In this document: piece by piece, positions 28,278-37,466 of the stretch
How the letters are laid out: each line of letters opens with the position of its first letter
How positions within the stretch are numbered: position 1 is the stretch's first letter
From: Eubacteriales bacterium
Lineage (GTDB): Bacteria > Bacillota > Clostridia > Lachnospirales > Lachnospiraceae
DNA: 64,000 nt
Assembly: GCA_030525875.1 (NCBI GenBank)
Contig: JAUNDV010000004.1
Span: 58,068-122,067, forward strand
Direction of reading: 5' to 3'
Position numbers and translations under genes: made by a program
The notes under the pieces: model-generated
The model's database searches: none
What the model was told of the DNA's origin: nothing
What the model saw: the letters and a program-made list of their open reading frames with translations, nothing else

Positions 28278-29747
28278 ATGAATATAAAAGAAATAGCTGA
28301 GGCAGTAGAAGGCAGACTTCTTACTGGAAATGAAGATATTGAGGTGTTAAATATCAGTCTCAATTCTGCAAAAATGAAATCAGAGGATTTATTTGTTCCT
28401 GTCATAGGAGAAAGAGTAGATGCTCACAAATTTATTGTTTCTGCATTTGAAAATGGAGCAGTTGCAAGCTTTACATCAGAGCATAAAACTCAGGATGAGC
28501 TTCTTATGGATCTTGATATAAGAGAAATACTTACCAGGGAACCCGGAAAAAGAGCAATGATCTATGTTGATGATACAGTTGCAGCTTTACAGAGACTTGG
28601 CAGATATTATAGAAAAAAATATGTATCTATACCATTAGTAGGTGTTACAGGTTCAGTTGGAAAGACAACAACCAGAGAAATGATAGCATGTGCACTTGGT
28701 GCTGGAAAGAAAACCTATGCTACAAGGGGAAATGCAAATTCGCAGGTCGGTCTTCCTGTAACTATAACAGAAATTACCGAAGATGCTGAGGTAGGTGTTA
28801 TTGAGCTTGGCATGAGTGAGCCGGGAGAAATGACCAGAATTTCAAATGTGGCCTGTGTAGATTGTGCTGTGATTACAAATATAGGTTTATCACATATAAA
28901 CCAGTTAAAGACACAGGAAAATATCTTAATTGAAAAGCTTCACATTTTAGATGGTATGCCTGATGGTGCACTGCTTCTTTTAAATGGAAATGATCCGATA
29001 TTAAAAAATGTCGATATGGAGCTTATTCATGGCTATGGAATTGCAACTGACAGAAATTTTAAGATTGAATTTTATGGAACAGAAGAGAATTCCATAATAA
29101 GAGCTGAAGAAATAAGTATTGTTGAAGGGTATCCTCAGTTTGTAGTTTCTTTATATGATGAAAATGAAAATATAAGACAGCAGACACCGGTAAGACTTAG
29201 TGTGATGGGCAGACATATGATACTGAATACTCTTGCTGCTCTTGCAATATGTGATCATATGAATGTTTCAATTCTTGATGCAGCAATAAAGCTGCAGGAA
29301 TTTGAAGGTGTGAGCGGAAGAGGCGAAACATACAGGACAAATGGGGTAACGATTATAGATGATAGCTATAATGCAGCTCCCCAGTCTATGAAGGCAGGCC
29401 TGTCAGTTTTAAATGATCTGCCGGGAATTGGAAGAAGAATTGCTGTACTTGCAGATATGCTTGAGCTTGGTGAAAATGAAGCTGGATACCACCGCAGTGT
29501 TGGAGAATATATAGCGGCTCATGCTAAAAATATAGACATGCTTCTCTTATATGGACCACTTTCTTTGAATATAGCAAATGGTCTTGGAATAAAGATAAGC
29601 AGGATTAAGGTAGTCTATTTTTCAGAGAAGGAAAAATTAAGAGAATATCTTATAAAGAATGTACAGTCTGGAGATGTTCTTTTCTTTAAGGGATCTAATA
29701 GTATGGGACTTTCAGATATAGTAAAGGAACTTTATCCTAAAGAATAA
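28278..29747 (+). CDS. murF: UDP-MurNAc-tripeptide-D-Ala-D-Ala ligase
   Basis: Next cytoplasmic step after MurE, joining D-Ala-D-Ala to the tripeptide. It is 489 residues with the three Mur ligase domains, including the P-loop GVTGSVGKTTT (about 120), a KTYATRGNANSQVGLP loop typical of MurF, VGVIELGMSEPGEM and the late IIDDSYNAAPQSM. TGAGG precedes the ATG. It lies 28 bases after murE. Confidence 0.95.
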   Translation: MNIKEIAEAVEGRLLTGNEDIEVLNISLNSAKMKSEDLFVPVIGERVDAHKFIVSAFENGAVASFTSEHKTQDELLMDLDIREILTREPGKRAMIYVDDTVAALQRLGRYYRKKYVSIPLVGVTGSVGKTTTREMIACALGAGKKTYATRGNANSQVGLPVTITEITEDAEVGVIELGMSEPGEMTRISNVACVDCAVITNIGLSHINQLKTQENILIEKLHILDGMPDGALLLLNGNDPILKNVDMELIHGYGIATDRNFKIEFYGTEENSIIRAEEISIVEGYPQFVVSLYDENENIRQQTPVRLSVMGRHMILNTLAALAICDHMNVSILDAAIKLQEFEGVSGRGETYRTNGVTIIDDSYNAAPQSMKAGLSVLNDLPGIGRRIAVLADMLELGENEAGYHRSVGEYIAAHAKNIDMLLLYGPLSLNIANGLGIKISRIKVVYFSEKEKLREYLIKNVQSGDVLFFKGSNSMGLSDIVKELYPKE

Positions 29748-29769
29748 ATTAAAAAGGGAGCCATGTAAT

Positions 29770-31866
29770 TTGTCAAAATTTGCAAAAGTTATTATTGATA
29801 TATCTGCTGATTCAGTTGACAGAGCATTTTCATACATAATACCAGAGGAACTAAAGGATGATATAAAGCCTGGTATGTGTGTGGAAGTGCCTTTTGGCAA
29901 CTCCAAAAAACCTAGAAAGGCCTATGTTACTGAGCTTACAGATGTAGCTGATTTTGAAGAAAATAAACTCAAATCAATTATAGGAGCTGTAAAAAACTCT
30001 ATAGATCCTGAGTCAGTAATGATAGAGCTTGCACAGTTTATGGCACAGGAATATGGCTCCACTATGAATCAGGCACTTAAGACAGTGCTTCCGGTAAAGA
30101 AAACAGTAAGAAAAAACAAGAGAAGAACGGATCCAGTAGAAGAAATTAATAAAATTTCGGATAAAAAAGGCAATCTGGCAGCTGAAAGAGAAGGCAGTGA
30201 TATAGAGCTTAATGAGGCTCAAAGGGCTATAGCAGACAGTATCTCTAAAGAAATAGATGAATTGTGTTCTGAAAAGGGGGTTAATAAGATAAAGCCCTCG
30301 CTTATATACGGAATTACTGGAAGCGGAAAGACCCAGGTATATATAGAACTTATCGATCACGTAGTAAGCAAGGGCGAAAAGGCCATAGTACTTATACCTG
30401 AGATCTCACTGACATATCAGACGGTGAGTGTTCTTGCTTCACATTTTGGTGACAGGGTTGCAGTATTGCATTCAAAATTATCTCAGGGAGAGAGATTTGA
30501 ACAGTATGAAAAGGCGAGGAAGGGACTTATTGACGTAATGGTTGGACCAAGGTCAGCTATATTTACCCCTTTTGATGAGCTTGGAATTATTATTATAGAT
30601 GAAGAGCATGAACGTTCGTATTGTTCTGACACGACACCAAGGTATGATGTAAGGACAGTCGCAGCAAAAAGAGCAGAGCTATGCAAGGCAAAGCTTGTGC
30701 TTGGATCTGCAACTCCATCGGTAGAAAGTTATCAGAGGGCTTTGCAGGGAGAATATGAGCTGCATGTTTTGAAGGAAAGGGCTGTAAAAGGCTCAAAGCT
30801 TCCAAAGGTGCATACAGTTGACCTTAGGGATGAACTAGCCAAGGGAAACAGAAGCATTTTTTCTGATAAGCTAAGAACACTTATTTCAGACAGGCTAAGT
30901 AAAAATGAACAGATAATGTTGTTTATAAACAGGAGAGGGTACGCAGGCTTTGTATCCTGCAGAAGCTGTGGCTATGTGGTTAAATGTCCACATTGTGATG
31001 TTTCCCTCACAGCACATAATAACTGGTATTTTGATAAGAAAACAAACAGAAAATCCGCCCTTTTATCCTGTCATTATTGTGGATACCAAAAAGCAATGCC
31101 CTTAAAATGTCCCATTTGTCAAAGCCCTTATATAGCTCCGTTTGGAACGGGAACACAGAAGCTTGAGCAGGCAGTAAGAAAGGGATTTCCGCAGGCAAAG
31201 GTATTAAGGATGGATGCGGATACCACCTCTGCCAAATTTTCTCATGAGCAGATACTTTCACAATTTGCAAAAGGTGAGGATGATATACTTATAGGAACGC
31301 AGATGATAGTTAAGGGACATGATTTTCCTAAGGTTACACTTGTGGGAATAATAGCAGCTGACCTGTCATTAAATTCACCTGATTACGATGCAGCAGAAAG
31401 AAGCTTCCAGCTTATTACCCAGGCAGCAGGAAGAGCGGGAAGAGCAGATTTAGAAGGTGATGTTGTAATACAGTCTTATGCAATTGACCATTATGCAATT
31501 GAAACAGCTGCAAAGCAGGATTATGAGAGCTTTTATAGAAGGGAAATGAGCTATAGAAAGCTTATGAATTATCCTCCATTTACATATATGCTTAGCATAA
31601 GACTACAGTCTGATAACGAGGAAAGGCTGGAAGCAATTGTTTCAGACCTGTCAAAGCGGCTTAATAAAAAAGTAGAGGAAATGGGTGGTAGTCTGATTGG
31701 ACCATGTAATGCTTCAGTATATAAAGTTAAGGATGTGTACAGGAAGCTCATATATATAAGACATACATCACATGATGATATTCTCCTTATCAGAAATATG
31801 GCAAAAGAATTTATAAATGATAATTATAAAAATGAGCGTATTTATTTAAGCTACGATCTGAAATAA
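29770..31866 (+). CDS. priA: Primosomal protein N' (replication restart helicase)
   Basis: 3'-5' helicase that reloads the replisome at stalled forks. It is 698 residues. It has an N-terminal DNA-binding domain, Walker A GITGSGKTQVY (about 183), Walker B DEEH (about 276), a zinc module with paired Cys motifs (CRSCGYVVKCPHC and CHYCGY...CPICQ, about 397-455), and the helicase motif ITQAAGRAGR. The start is TTG at 29770 preceded by GGGAG. The 119-base gap before def is longer than other gaps in this run but shows no clear terminator. Confidence 0.95.
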   Translation: MSKFAKVIIDISADSVDRAFSYIIPEELKDDIKPGMCVEVPFGNSKKPRKAYVTELTDVADFEENKLKSIIGAVKNSIDPESVMIELAQFMAQEYGSTMNQALKTVLPVKKTVRKNKRRTDPVEEINKISDKKGNLAAEREGSDIELNEAQRAIADSISKEIDELCSEKGVNKIKPSLIYGITGSGKTQVYIELIDHVVSKGEKAIVLIPEISLTYQTVSVLASHFGDRVAVLHSKLSQGERFEQYEKARKGLIDVMVGPRSAIFTPFDELGIIIIDEEHERSYCSDTTPRYDVRTVAAKRAELCKAKLVLGSATPSVESYQRALQGEYELHVLKERAVKGSKLPKVHTVDLRDELAKGNRSIFSDKLRTLISDRLSKNEQIMLFINRRGYAGFVSCRSCGYVVKCPHCDVSLTAHNNWYFDKKTNRKSALLSCHYCGYQKAMPLKCPICQSPYIAPFGTGTQKLEQAVRKGFPQAKVLRMDADTTSAKFSHEQILSQFAKGEDDILIGTQMIVKGHDFPKVTLVGIIAADLSLNSPDYDAAERSFQLITQAAGRAGRADLEGDVVIQSYAIDHYAIETAAKQDYESFYRREMSYRKLMNYPPFTYMLSIRLQSDNEERLEAIVSDLSKRLNKKVEEMGGSLIGPCNASVYKVKDVYRKLIYIRHTSHDDILLIRNMAKEFINDNYKNERIYLSYDLK

Positions 31867-31985
31867 GGCTGTTGTAAGCTCATTGGCATCAGACTTTGCC
31901 TAGTTCACATGAGATACTTGCAAAAGCCAAACAAATACTTTATTATTATTCATTAAGATATTTATTAAGAAGAAAGAGGACAGCT

Positions 31986-32453
31986 ATGGCACTTAGAGAG
32001 ATAAGAAAAGCAGGAGATCCTGTATTAAATAAAGTTTGCAAACCTGTAAAGGAAATAACACCACGTATCAAAGAACTTATCGACGATATGTTCGATACTA
32101 TGTATGAGGGGATGGGAGTAGGACTTGCTGCTCCTCAGGTAGGCATATTAAAAAGAATAGTTGTAATGGATGTAGATGACGGTAATCAGTATGTTATGAT
32201 AAATCCAGAGATAATTGAGACCAGAGGCTCACAGACAGGAGATGAGGGCTGTTTATCAGTACCAGGATATTCAGGCACTGTAACAAGACCGGCTTATGTA
32301 AAGGTAAGAGCTTATGATGAGGATATGGAGCTCTATGAGATTGAAGCAGAGGATCTTCTTGCAAGATGCATTATGCATGAATGTGATCATCTGGATGGAC
32401 ATCTTTATACAGAAAAGGTAGAAGGAGAGCTCACAAGAGCTGAAAATGACTAA
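31986..32453 (+). CDS. def: Peptide deformylase
   Basis: Removes the formyl group from new protein N-termini. It is 155 residues with all three family motifs: GVGLAAPQVG (about 42), EGCLSVPGY with the metal Cys, and MHECDHLDG (HExxH, about 131). The ATG at 31986 has AGAGGA in front; the frame extends 30 codons further upstream without family similarity, so the longer form was rejected. It is paired with fmt 15 bases downstream, so formylation and deformylation are co-expressed. Confidence 0.96.
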   Translation: MALREIRKAGDPVLNKVCKPVKEITPRIKELIDDMFDTMYEGMGVGLAAPQVGILKRIVVMDVDDGNQYVMINPEIIETRGSQTGDEGCLSVPGYSGTVTRPAYVKVRAYDEDMELYEIEAEDLLARCIMHECDHLDGHLYTEKVEGELTRAEND

Positions 32454-32468
32454 AGGAGAATTATTTTC

Positions 32469-33440
32469 ATGAAAATAGTTTTTATGGGTACACCTGATTT
32501 TGCGGTACCTACTCTTACTGCATTGTATAATGCAGGCTATGAAATTGCAGCTGTTGTAAGCCAGCCAGATAAGCCAAAGGGCAGACATGCTGAGCTTGTG
32601 CCAACACCGGTTAAGGCCAAGGCTCTTGAGCTTTCTATACCTGTACTTCAGCCAATAAAGGCAAGAGATGCAGAATTTATAGCACAGCTTAAGGAAATAG
32701 CACCTGATCTTATTGTAGTAACTGCATATGGACAGATATTAAAAAAGGAATTGCTCGATATTCCTAAATATGGCTGTATAAATGTGCATGCTTCACTTTT
32801 ACCTAGATGGAGAGGCGCAGCTCCTATACAGTGGGCTGTAATCGAAGGAGATGAATATGCAGGTGTAACAACCATGCAGATGAATGAAGGTCTGGATACA
32901 GGAGATATGCTCCTAAAAAGAAGCCTTAAACTAAGTGATGATGAAACAGGAGGAAGCCTCTTTGATAAGCTTTCAGAAATTGGTGGTGAGCTTATAGTTG
33001 AAACTGTAAAGCTTCTTGAAAAAGGAGAGCTTAAGCCTGTACCTCAGCCAGAAGAAGGTATGACTTACGCTTCCATGCTAAAGAAAGAAAATGGAAATAT
33101 TGACTGGTCTAAATCAGCAATTGAAATAGATCAGCTTATAAGAGGGCTTACGCCATGGCCAGGAAGCTATACAAAGCTAAATAATAAAAATTTAAAAATA
33201 CATAAGTCTGTTCCATGTAATATGGATGATGAAAGTATCAGTTCTATTTATGATAAAGCGGATAAGGATTTTGGAAGAGCCGTAGTTGTAAATGGAAGAC
33301 TTTTTGTAATATGTAAGGATAGCATGCTTGAGCTTCTGGAGGTTCAGCTTGAAGGTAAAAAGCGTATGGATGCAGCTTCATTTATAAGAGGTGCAGAGAA
33401 TATATTAAAGGAATCCCCGGTATTTGTACATGCAGACTGA
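32469..33440 (+). CDS. fmt: Methionyl-tRNA formyltransferase
   Basis: Formylates initiator Met-tRNA using 10-formyltetrahydrofolate. It is 323 residues. The N-terminal catalytic domain starts MKIVFMGTPDFAVPTL and contains SLLPRWRGAAPIQWA with the substrate loop. The C-terminal tRNA-binding domain shows IRGLTPWPGSYT. AAAGGAG precedes the ATG. It lies directly after def. Confidence 0.96.
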   Translation: MKIVFMGTPDFAVPTLTALYNAGYEIAAVVSQPDKPKGRHAELVPTPVKAKALELSIPVLQPIKARDAEFIAQLKEIAPDLIVVTAYGQILKKELLDIPKYGCINVHASLLPRWRGAAPIQWAVIEGDEYAGVTTMQMNEGLDTGDMLLKRSLKLSDDETGGSLFDKLSEIGGELIVETVKLLEKGELKPVPQPEEGMTYASMLKKENGNIDWSKSAIEIDQLIRGLTPWPGSYTKLNNKNLKIHKSVPCNMDDESISSIYDKADKDFGRAVVVNGRLFVICKDSMLELLEVQLEGKKRMDAASFIRGAENILKESPVFVHAD

Positions 33441-33465
33441 ATGATTTAAGAAAGAAGGAATTACT

Positions 33466-34161
33466 TTGTATCCATTTTTTTATTATGACAGAACATACAT
33501 ATTAATACTACTTGGAGCAATATTAACTACACTTGCTTCTGCAAAAATTAATTCAACATATAGAAATTACGGCAATGTAAGGGCAAAATCAGGACTTACA
33601 GCAAAAGATGCCGCAGAGCGTATACTTAGACTTAATGGTATAACAGATGTAAAGATATACAGAACAAGAGGACATCTTACAGATCATTATATTCCTTCAA
33701 AAAAGGAATTGTACCTTTCAGATACTACATATGATTCAACAAGCATTGCAGCTATAGGAGTTGCAGCTCATGAGTGCGGACATGCAATACAGCATGAGGT
33801 TGGATATACGCCTATAGTTATTTCACAGATGCTCTATCCTTTATGTTCAATAGGATCAAATCTTGGAATGCCTATACTGATACTTGGAATGATTTTTTCA
33901 ATAGGACCTCTTGTGAAGATAGGAGTTCTCATGTTTGGACTTGGAGTTTTAATCAGTCTTGTTACACTCCCAATAGAATACAATGCATCAAACAGAGCAC
34001 TTCAAATTCTGGATGAAACCGGGATGCTTACAAGTGATGAGCTCTATGGTACAAAAAAGGTATTAAGAGCAGCAGGACTTACCTATGTTGCTTCAGCGGC
34101 AGCGGCCATCCTGTCACTGCTTCGTATGCTCATACTTACCAGAAATGAAAGAGACGATTAA
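33466..34161 (+). CDS. Membrane zinc metallopeptidase (YugP family)
   Basis: 231 residues with an N-terminal membrane segment, the zinc site AAHECGHAIQHEVGY (HExxH), two or three central helices (IGSNLGMPILILGMIFSIG region) and a C-terminal helix. It matches the putative neutral zinc metallopeptidase family (YugP). No substrate is known. The start is TTG at 33466 with GAAGGA 6 bases before. The fmt-YugP-rsmB order is common in clostridia, which supports the call but not a function. Confidence 0.87.
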   Translation: MYPFFYYDRTYILILLGAILTTLASAKINSTYRNYGNVRAKSGLTAKDAAERILRLNGITDVKIYRTRGHLTDHYIPSKKELYLSDTTYDSTSIAAIGVAAHECGHAIQHEVGYTPIVISQMLYPLCSIGSNLGMPILILGMIFSIGPLVKIGVLMFGLGVLISLVTLPIEYNASNRALQILDETGMLTSDELYGTKKVLRAAGLTYVASAAAAILSLLRMLILTRNERDD

Positions 34162-34208
34162 GGTCATGAAAGGAATTAACTAAGTTAAGTTGATAGAGAG
34201 TAAAGCTT

Positions 34209-35579
34209 ATGATAAAAAACAAAAAACATGACTATATAATTAAGGACACATCATCATCAAGGGATGTTGTCCTTTTTATACTTTTAAATACTTTGGAAAA
34301 GCATGAGATGTCACATGTAGTATTGAGAGAAACACTTTCAAAGGCTGACAATCTTTCAGACGAAGACAGGGCATTAGTTACAAGAATAGTAAATGGAACG
34401 CTGGACAGATTGATAACGATAGACAGTATTTTAGTTAAATTTTTAACAAAACCTCTAAAAATGCTTAAACCCCAAATCAGAGAGATACTTAGAATGTCAG
34501 TATATCAGATCTTGTATATGGATAGGATACCTGACAGAGCAGTCTGTAATGAGGCAGTAAATCTGACAAAATTGCACGGGATTAATGGTCTTTCTGGCTT
34601 TGTGAATGGTGTCCTTAGGAATATATGCAGGGAAAAGGATAGTGATTTAGAAAAGCTGATGACATTTTCAGAAGAACATATCAGATATTCCATGCCAAAA
34701 TGGCTTTATAAAAGGCTTGAGCATGAGTTTGGAACTAAAAAAACACAAGAAATATGTCAGGCATTTTTGCATGAAAGAAAGCTTACAGTAAGATTTAATA
34801 CTTCAATTAAGAGCGAAGAAGAAATCTTAAAGAGACTTAGCGAGGATGGAGTAAAGGCAGTTAAATTTGATATGCAGAAAATGCTTTTAAGCTATGGTAT
34901 AAGTCTTGAGGAGAGGTGGCTTCCTGTCATATATGAGCTTGAAAATGTATATGGCATAACACAGCTTAATGCATTTGAGGAAGGGTTTATCCAGCCTCAG
35001 GATCCGGCAGCGGCTGTTCCATGTGCACTTGCAAGACCAGAGGGCGAGCTTAAAGTAATAGATGTGTGTGCAGCGCCTGGAGGCAAGTCAATCCAGATAG
35101 CAGATTTGCTAAGGGGAAAGGGCACAGTAGAAGCAAGAGATATTTCAGATTATAAGATCGCAATGATAGATGAAAATATAAAAAGATGCGGTCTTTTAAA
35201 TCTTTCTTCAAAAAAGCTTGATGCACTTATAGAAGATGAAGAAAGTTTGTACAGAGCAGATATAGTAATTGCGGATCTGCCTTGTTCCGGACTTGGAATT
35301 ATTGGAAGAAAGCCTGATATCAAACAAAATATAGAACCATATAGCATAGAAGAGCTCCAGCTTTTGCAAAGAGATATACTCAGAGTAGTAAGCAGATATG
35401 TTAAGCCTCATGGAAAACTTATCTATTCAACCTGTACGCTCACAGGTGAAGAGGATGAGCAAAATGTCGCATGGGCAGAGGAAAATCTTGGATTTAAGAC
35501 AAAAGAAATGGTAAAGATTTTCCCGGGAGTACAAAATGACGGGTTCTTTGCAGCTGTTTTAGAAAAGACATATAGATAA
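34209..35579 (+). CDS. rsmB: 16S rRNA m5C967 methyltransferase
   Basis: 456 residues. The N-terminal NusB-like RNA-binding domain (residues 15-150, with EDRALVTRIVNGTLDRL) is followed by a Rossmann methyltransferase with the SAM loop VCAAPGGKSIQIADLL. Two catalytic motifs are present: ADLPCSGLGIIGRKPD and STCTLTGEEDEQNV with the nucleophilic Cys. It modifies small-subunit rRNA during ribosome assembly. It precedes rlmN, another rRNA methylase. Confidence 0.94.
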   Translation: MIKNKKHDYIIKDTSSSRDVVLFILLNTLEKHEMSHVVLRETLSKADNLSDEDRALVTRIVNGTLDRLITIDSILVKFLTKPLKMLKPQIREILRMSVYQILYMDRIPDRAVCNEAVNLTKLHGINGLSGFVNGVLRNICREKDSDLEKLMTFSEEHIRYSMPKWLYKRLEHEFGTKKTQEICQAFLHERKLTVRFNTSIKSEEEILKRLSEDGVKAVKFDMQKMLLSYGISLEERWLPVIYELENVYGITQLNAFEEGFIQPQDPAAAVPCALARPEGELKVIDVCAAPGGKSIQIADLLRGKGTVEARDISDYKIAMIDENIKRCGLLNLSSKKLDALIEDEESLYRADIVIADLPCSGLGIIGRKPDIKQNIEPYSIEELQLLQRDILRVVSRYVKPHGKLIYSTCTLTGEEDEQNVAWAEENLGFKTKEMVKIFPGVQNDGFFAAVLEKTYR

Positions 35580-35623
35580 TTAAATACTGTCGGAGATTAT
35601 TTTTAAATTTGGGAAATAATACT

Positions 35624-36745
35624 ATGGAAGCTAAAGAAATAATTAAGATAGAAGAAAAGAATTCTGACAAAATTACTGATAGAATAGAAAAAAGCAAATT
35701 AGATGATATCTGTGCTTATAGTCTGGATGAATTGAAGGAAGTCATGAGTTCAATAGGTGAAAAGTCTTTTAGAGCTAAACAGATATATGAATGGTTACAC
35801 AAAAGGCTCTGTACAGACTTTGATGAAATGAACAATATCCCAAAGGGACTTAGAGACAGACTAAAAGAAAGCTTTTATATTACTTTTATGAAGCCGGTAG
35901 AGGTACTTGTTTCAAATATAGATGGAACAAGGAAATACATTTATGAGCTTAGGGATGGAAATGTTATAGAGGCTGTTCTTATGAGATATCATCACGGCAA
36001 TTCTGTATGTATAAGCTCACAGGTCGGATGCAGGATGGGATGCAGATTTTGTGCTTCCACTATAGACGGCTGTGTAAGAAATCTTACAGCAGAGGAAATG
36101 CTGGCGGAGGTCTACAGAATAGAAAAAGATACTGGTGAAAGAGTTTCAAATGTTGTCATGATGGGCTCTGGAGAGCCTCTGGACAATTATGAAGAAAGTA
36201 TCAGATTTATAAAGAGAATATCTTCGGAGGAAGGGCTTAATATTTCACAAAGAAATATAACACTTAGTACTTGTGGAATTATTCCAAGAATAAGGGAGCT
36301 TGCCGAAGAAAAACTTCAGATAACACTTGCAATTTCCTTACATGCGCCTAACCAGCATGTAAGAGAGGAAATAATGCCTATTGCAAAAGCTTATCATTTA
36401 AAGGAGCTTATGGATGCCTGTAGATTTTATTATAGAAAAACAGGAAGAAGGATGACCTATGAATATTCTGTAGTTAAGGGAATAAATGATAATGCTGATG
36501 AAGCAAGACAGCTTTCAAGACTTCTTTCTGGAATGCATGGGCATGTAAATCTGATTCCTGTCAATCCAATAAAGGAAAGGGAATACGAGAGTCCGGACAG
36601 GAAGAGTGTCGAAGAATTTAGAAAAATACTTGAAGAAAATGGTGTTAACGCTACAATCAGGAGAGAAATGGGCAGGGATATCAACTCTGCCTGTGGACAG
36701 CTAAGAAGGAGATATATAGCAAATGCAGGCAGCAGCATTGACTGA
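35624..36745 (+). CDS. rlmN: Radical-SAM 23S rRNA/tRNA adenine-C2 methyltransferase
   Basis: About 373 residues. The radical-SAM cluster motif is CRMGCRFCAS (CxxxCxxC), followed by MMGSGEPLDNY and a C-terminal SACGQLR with the Cys of the methyl-Cys mechanism. It methylates A2503 of 23S rRNA and A37 of some tRNAs. The ATG at 35624 is preferred with GGGAA 8 bases before; a TTG at 35609 is also possible. Its 3' end overlaps the phosphatase gene by 23 bases. Confidence 0.93.
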   Translation: MEAKEIIKIEEKNSDKITDRIEKSKLDDICAYSLDELKEVMSSIGEKSFRAKQIYEWLHKRLCTDFDEMNNIPKGLRDRLKESFYITFMKPVEVLVSNIDGTRKYIYELRDGNVIEAVLMRYHHGNSVCISSQVGCRMGCRFCASTIDGCVRNLTAEEMLAEVYRIEKDTGERVSNVVMMGSGEPLDNYEESIRFIKRISSEEGLNISQRNITLSTCGIIPRIRELAEEKLQITLAISLHAPNQHVREEIMPIAKAYHLKELMDACRFYYRKTGRRMTYEYSVVKGINDNADEARQLSRLLSGMHGHVNLIPVNPIKEREYESPDRKSVEEFRKILEENGVNATIRREMGRDINSACGQLRRRYIANAGSSID

Positions 36746-37466
36746 TATTGGAAGAAAAAGACGTGTAAATCAGGATTATATATTCAATAGTACAGAGCAG
36801 GTAGGTACATTTCCAAATCTGTTTATACTTGCAGATGGAATGGGAGGACACAAGGCAGGAGATTTTGCGTCCAAATATCTTGTTGAAACCATGGTAGGTT
36901 ATATCAGTAAAAATGAAAGTAAGGCAACTGTTAAGGTTTTGGATAATGCCATGAAGCTTTCAAATGTAATGATATATCACAAAGCCATGGAAGACCCTGA
37001 TTTGCAGGGAATGGGATCTACTATGGTTGCTGCTGTAATAGAGGATAATATTCTTACAGTTGCAAATGTAGGAGATTCAAGACTATACCTTATAAGAGAT
37101 GGCATTACGCAGGTAACAAGAGATCATTCTTATGTAGAGGAAATGGTAAGTCATGGATATATGGTTCGTGGCTCAGAGGAATATCTTAGAAATAAAAATA
37201 AGATAACAAGAGCAGTTGGTATAGATGAATCAGTTAAGGCTGATTATTTTGAGGTGGACCTTCTTGACGGAGATTATGTGCTGCTTTGCTCAGATGGACT
37301 TACCAATATGTTAGATGATGATGCAATACTTTCGATTATACTTGGAAATGGAAGCCTTAATTATAAGGTTGCATCGCTTATAAAAAATGCAAATGAAAAT
37401 GGCGGAAATGACAATATTGCTGTTATTTTGATAAGATATACAGGAGGCAGTGGAGATGTTGCTTAA
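36723..37466 (+). CDS. prpC: PP2C-type Ser/Thr protein phosphatase
   Basis: Metal-dependent phosphatase that reverses the neighbouring PASTA kinase. It is 247 residues with PP2C metal motifs: DIGRKRRVNQD, ILADGMGGHKAGD, NVGDSRLYLI, CSDGLTNML and GGNDNIAVILI. AAGGAG lies in the end of rlmN before the ATG. It overlaps the kinase start by 11 bases, so the antagonistic pair is translationally coupled. Confidence 0.94.
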   Translation: MQAAALTDIGRKRRVNQDYIFNSTEQVGTFPNLFILADGMGGHKAGDFASKYLVETMVGYISKNESKATVKVLDNAMKLSNVMIYHKAMEDPDLQGMGSTMVAAVIEDNILTVANVGDSRLYLIRDGITQVTRDHSYVEEMVSHGYMVRGSEEYLRNKNKITRAVGIDESVKADYFEVDLLDGDYVLLCSDGLTNMLDDDAILSIILGNGSLNYKVASLIKNANENGGNDNIAVILIRYTGGSGDVA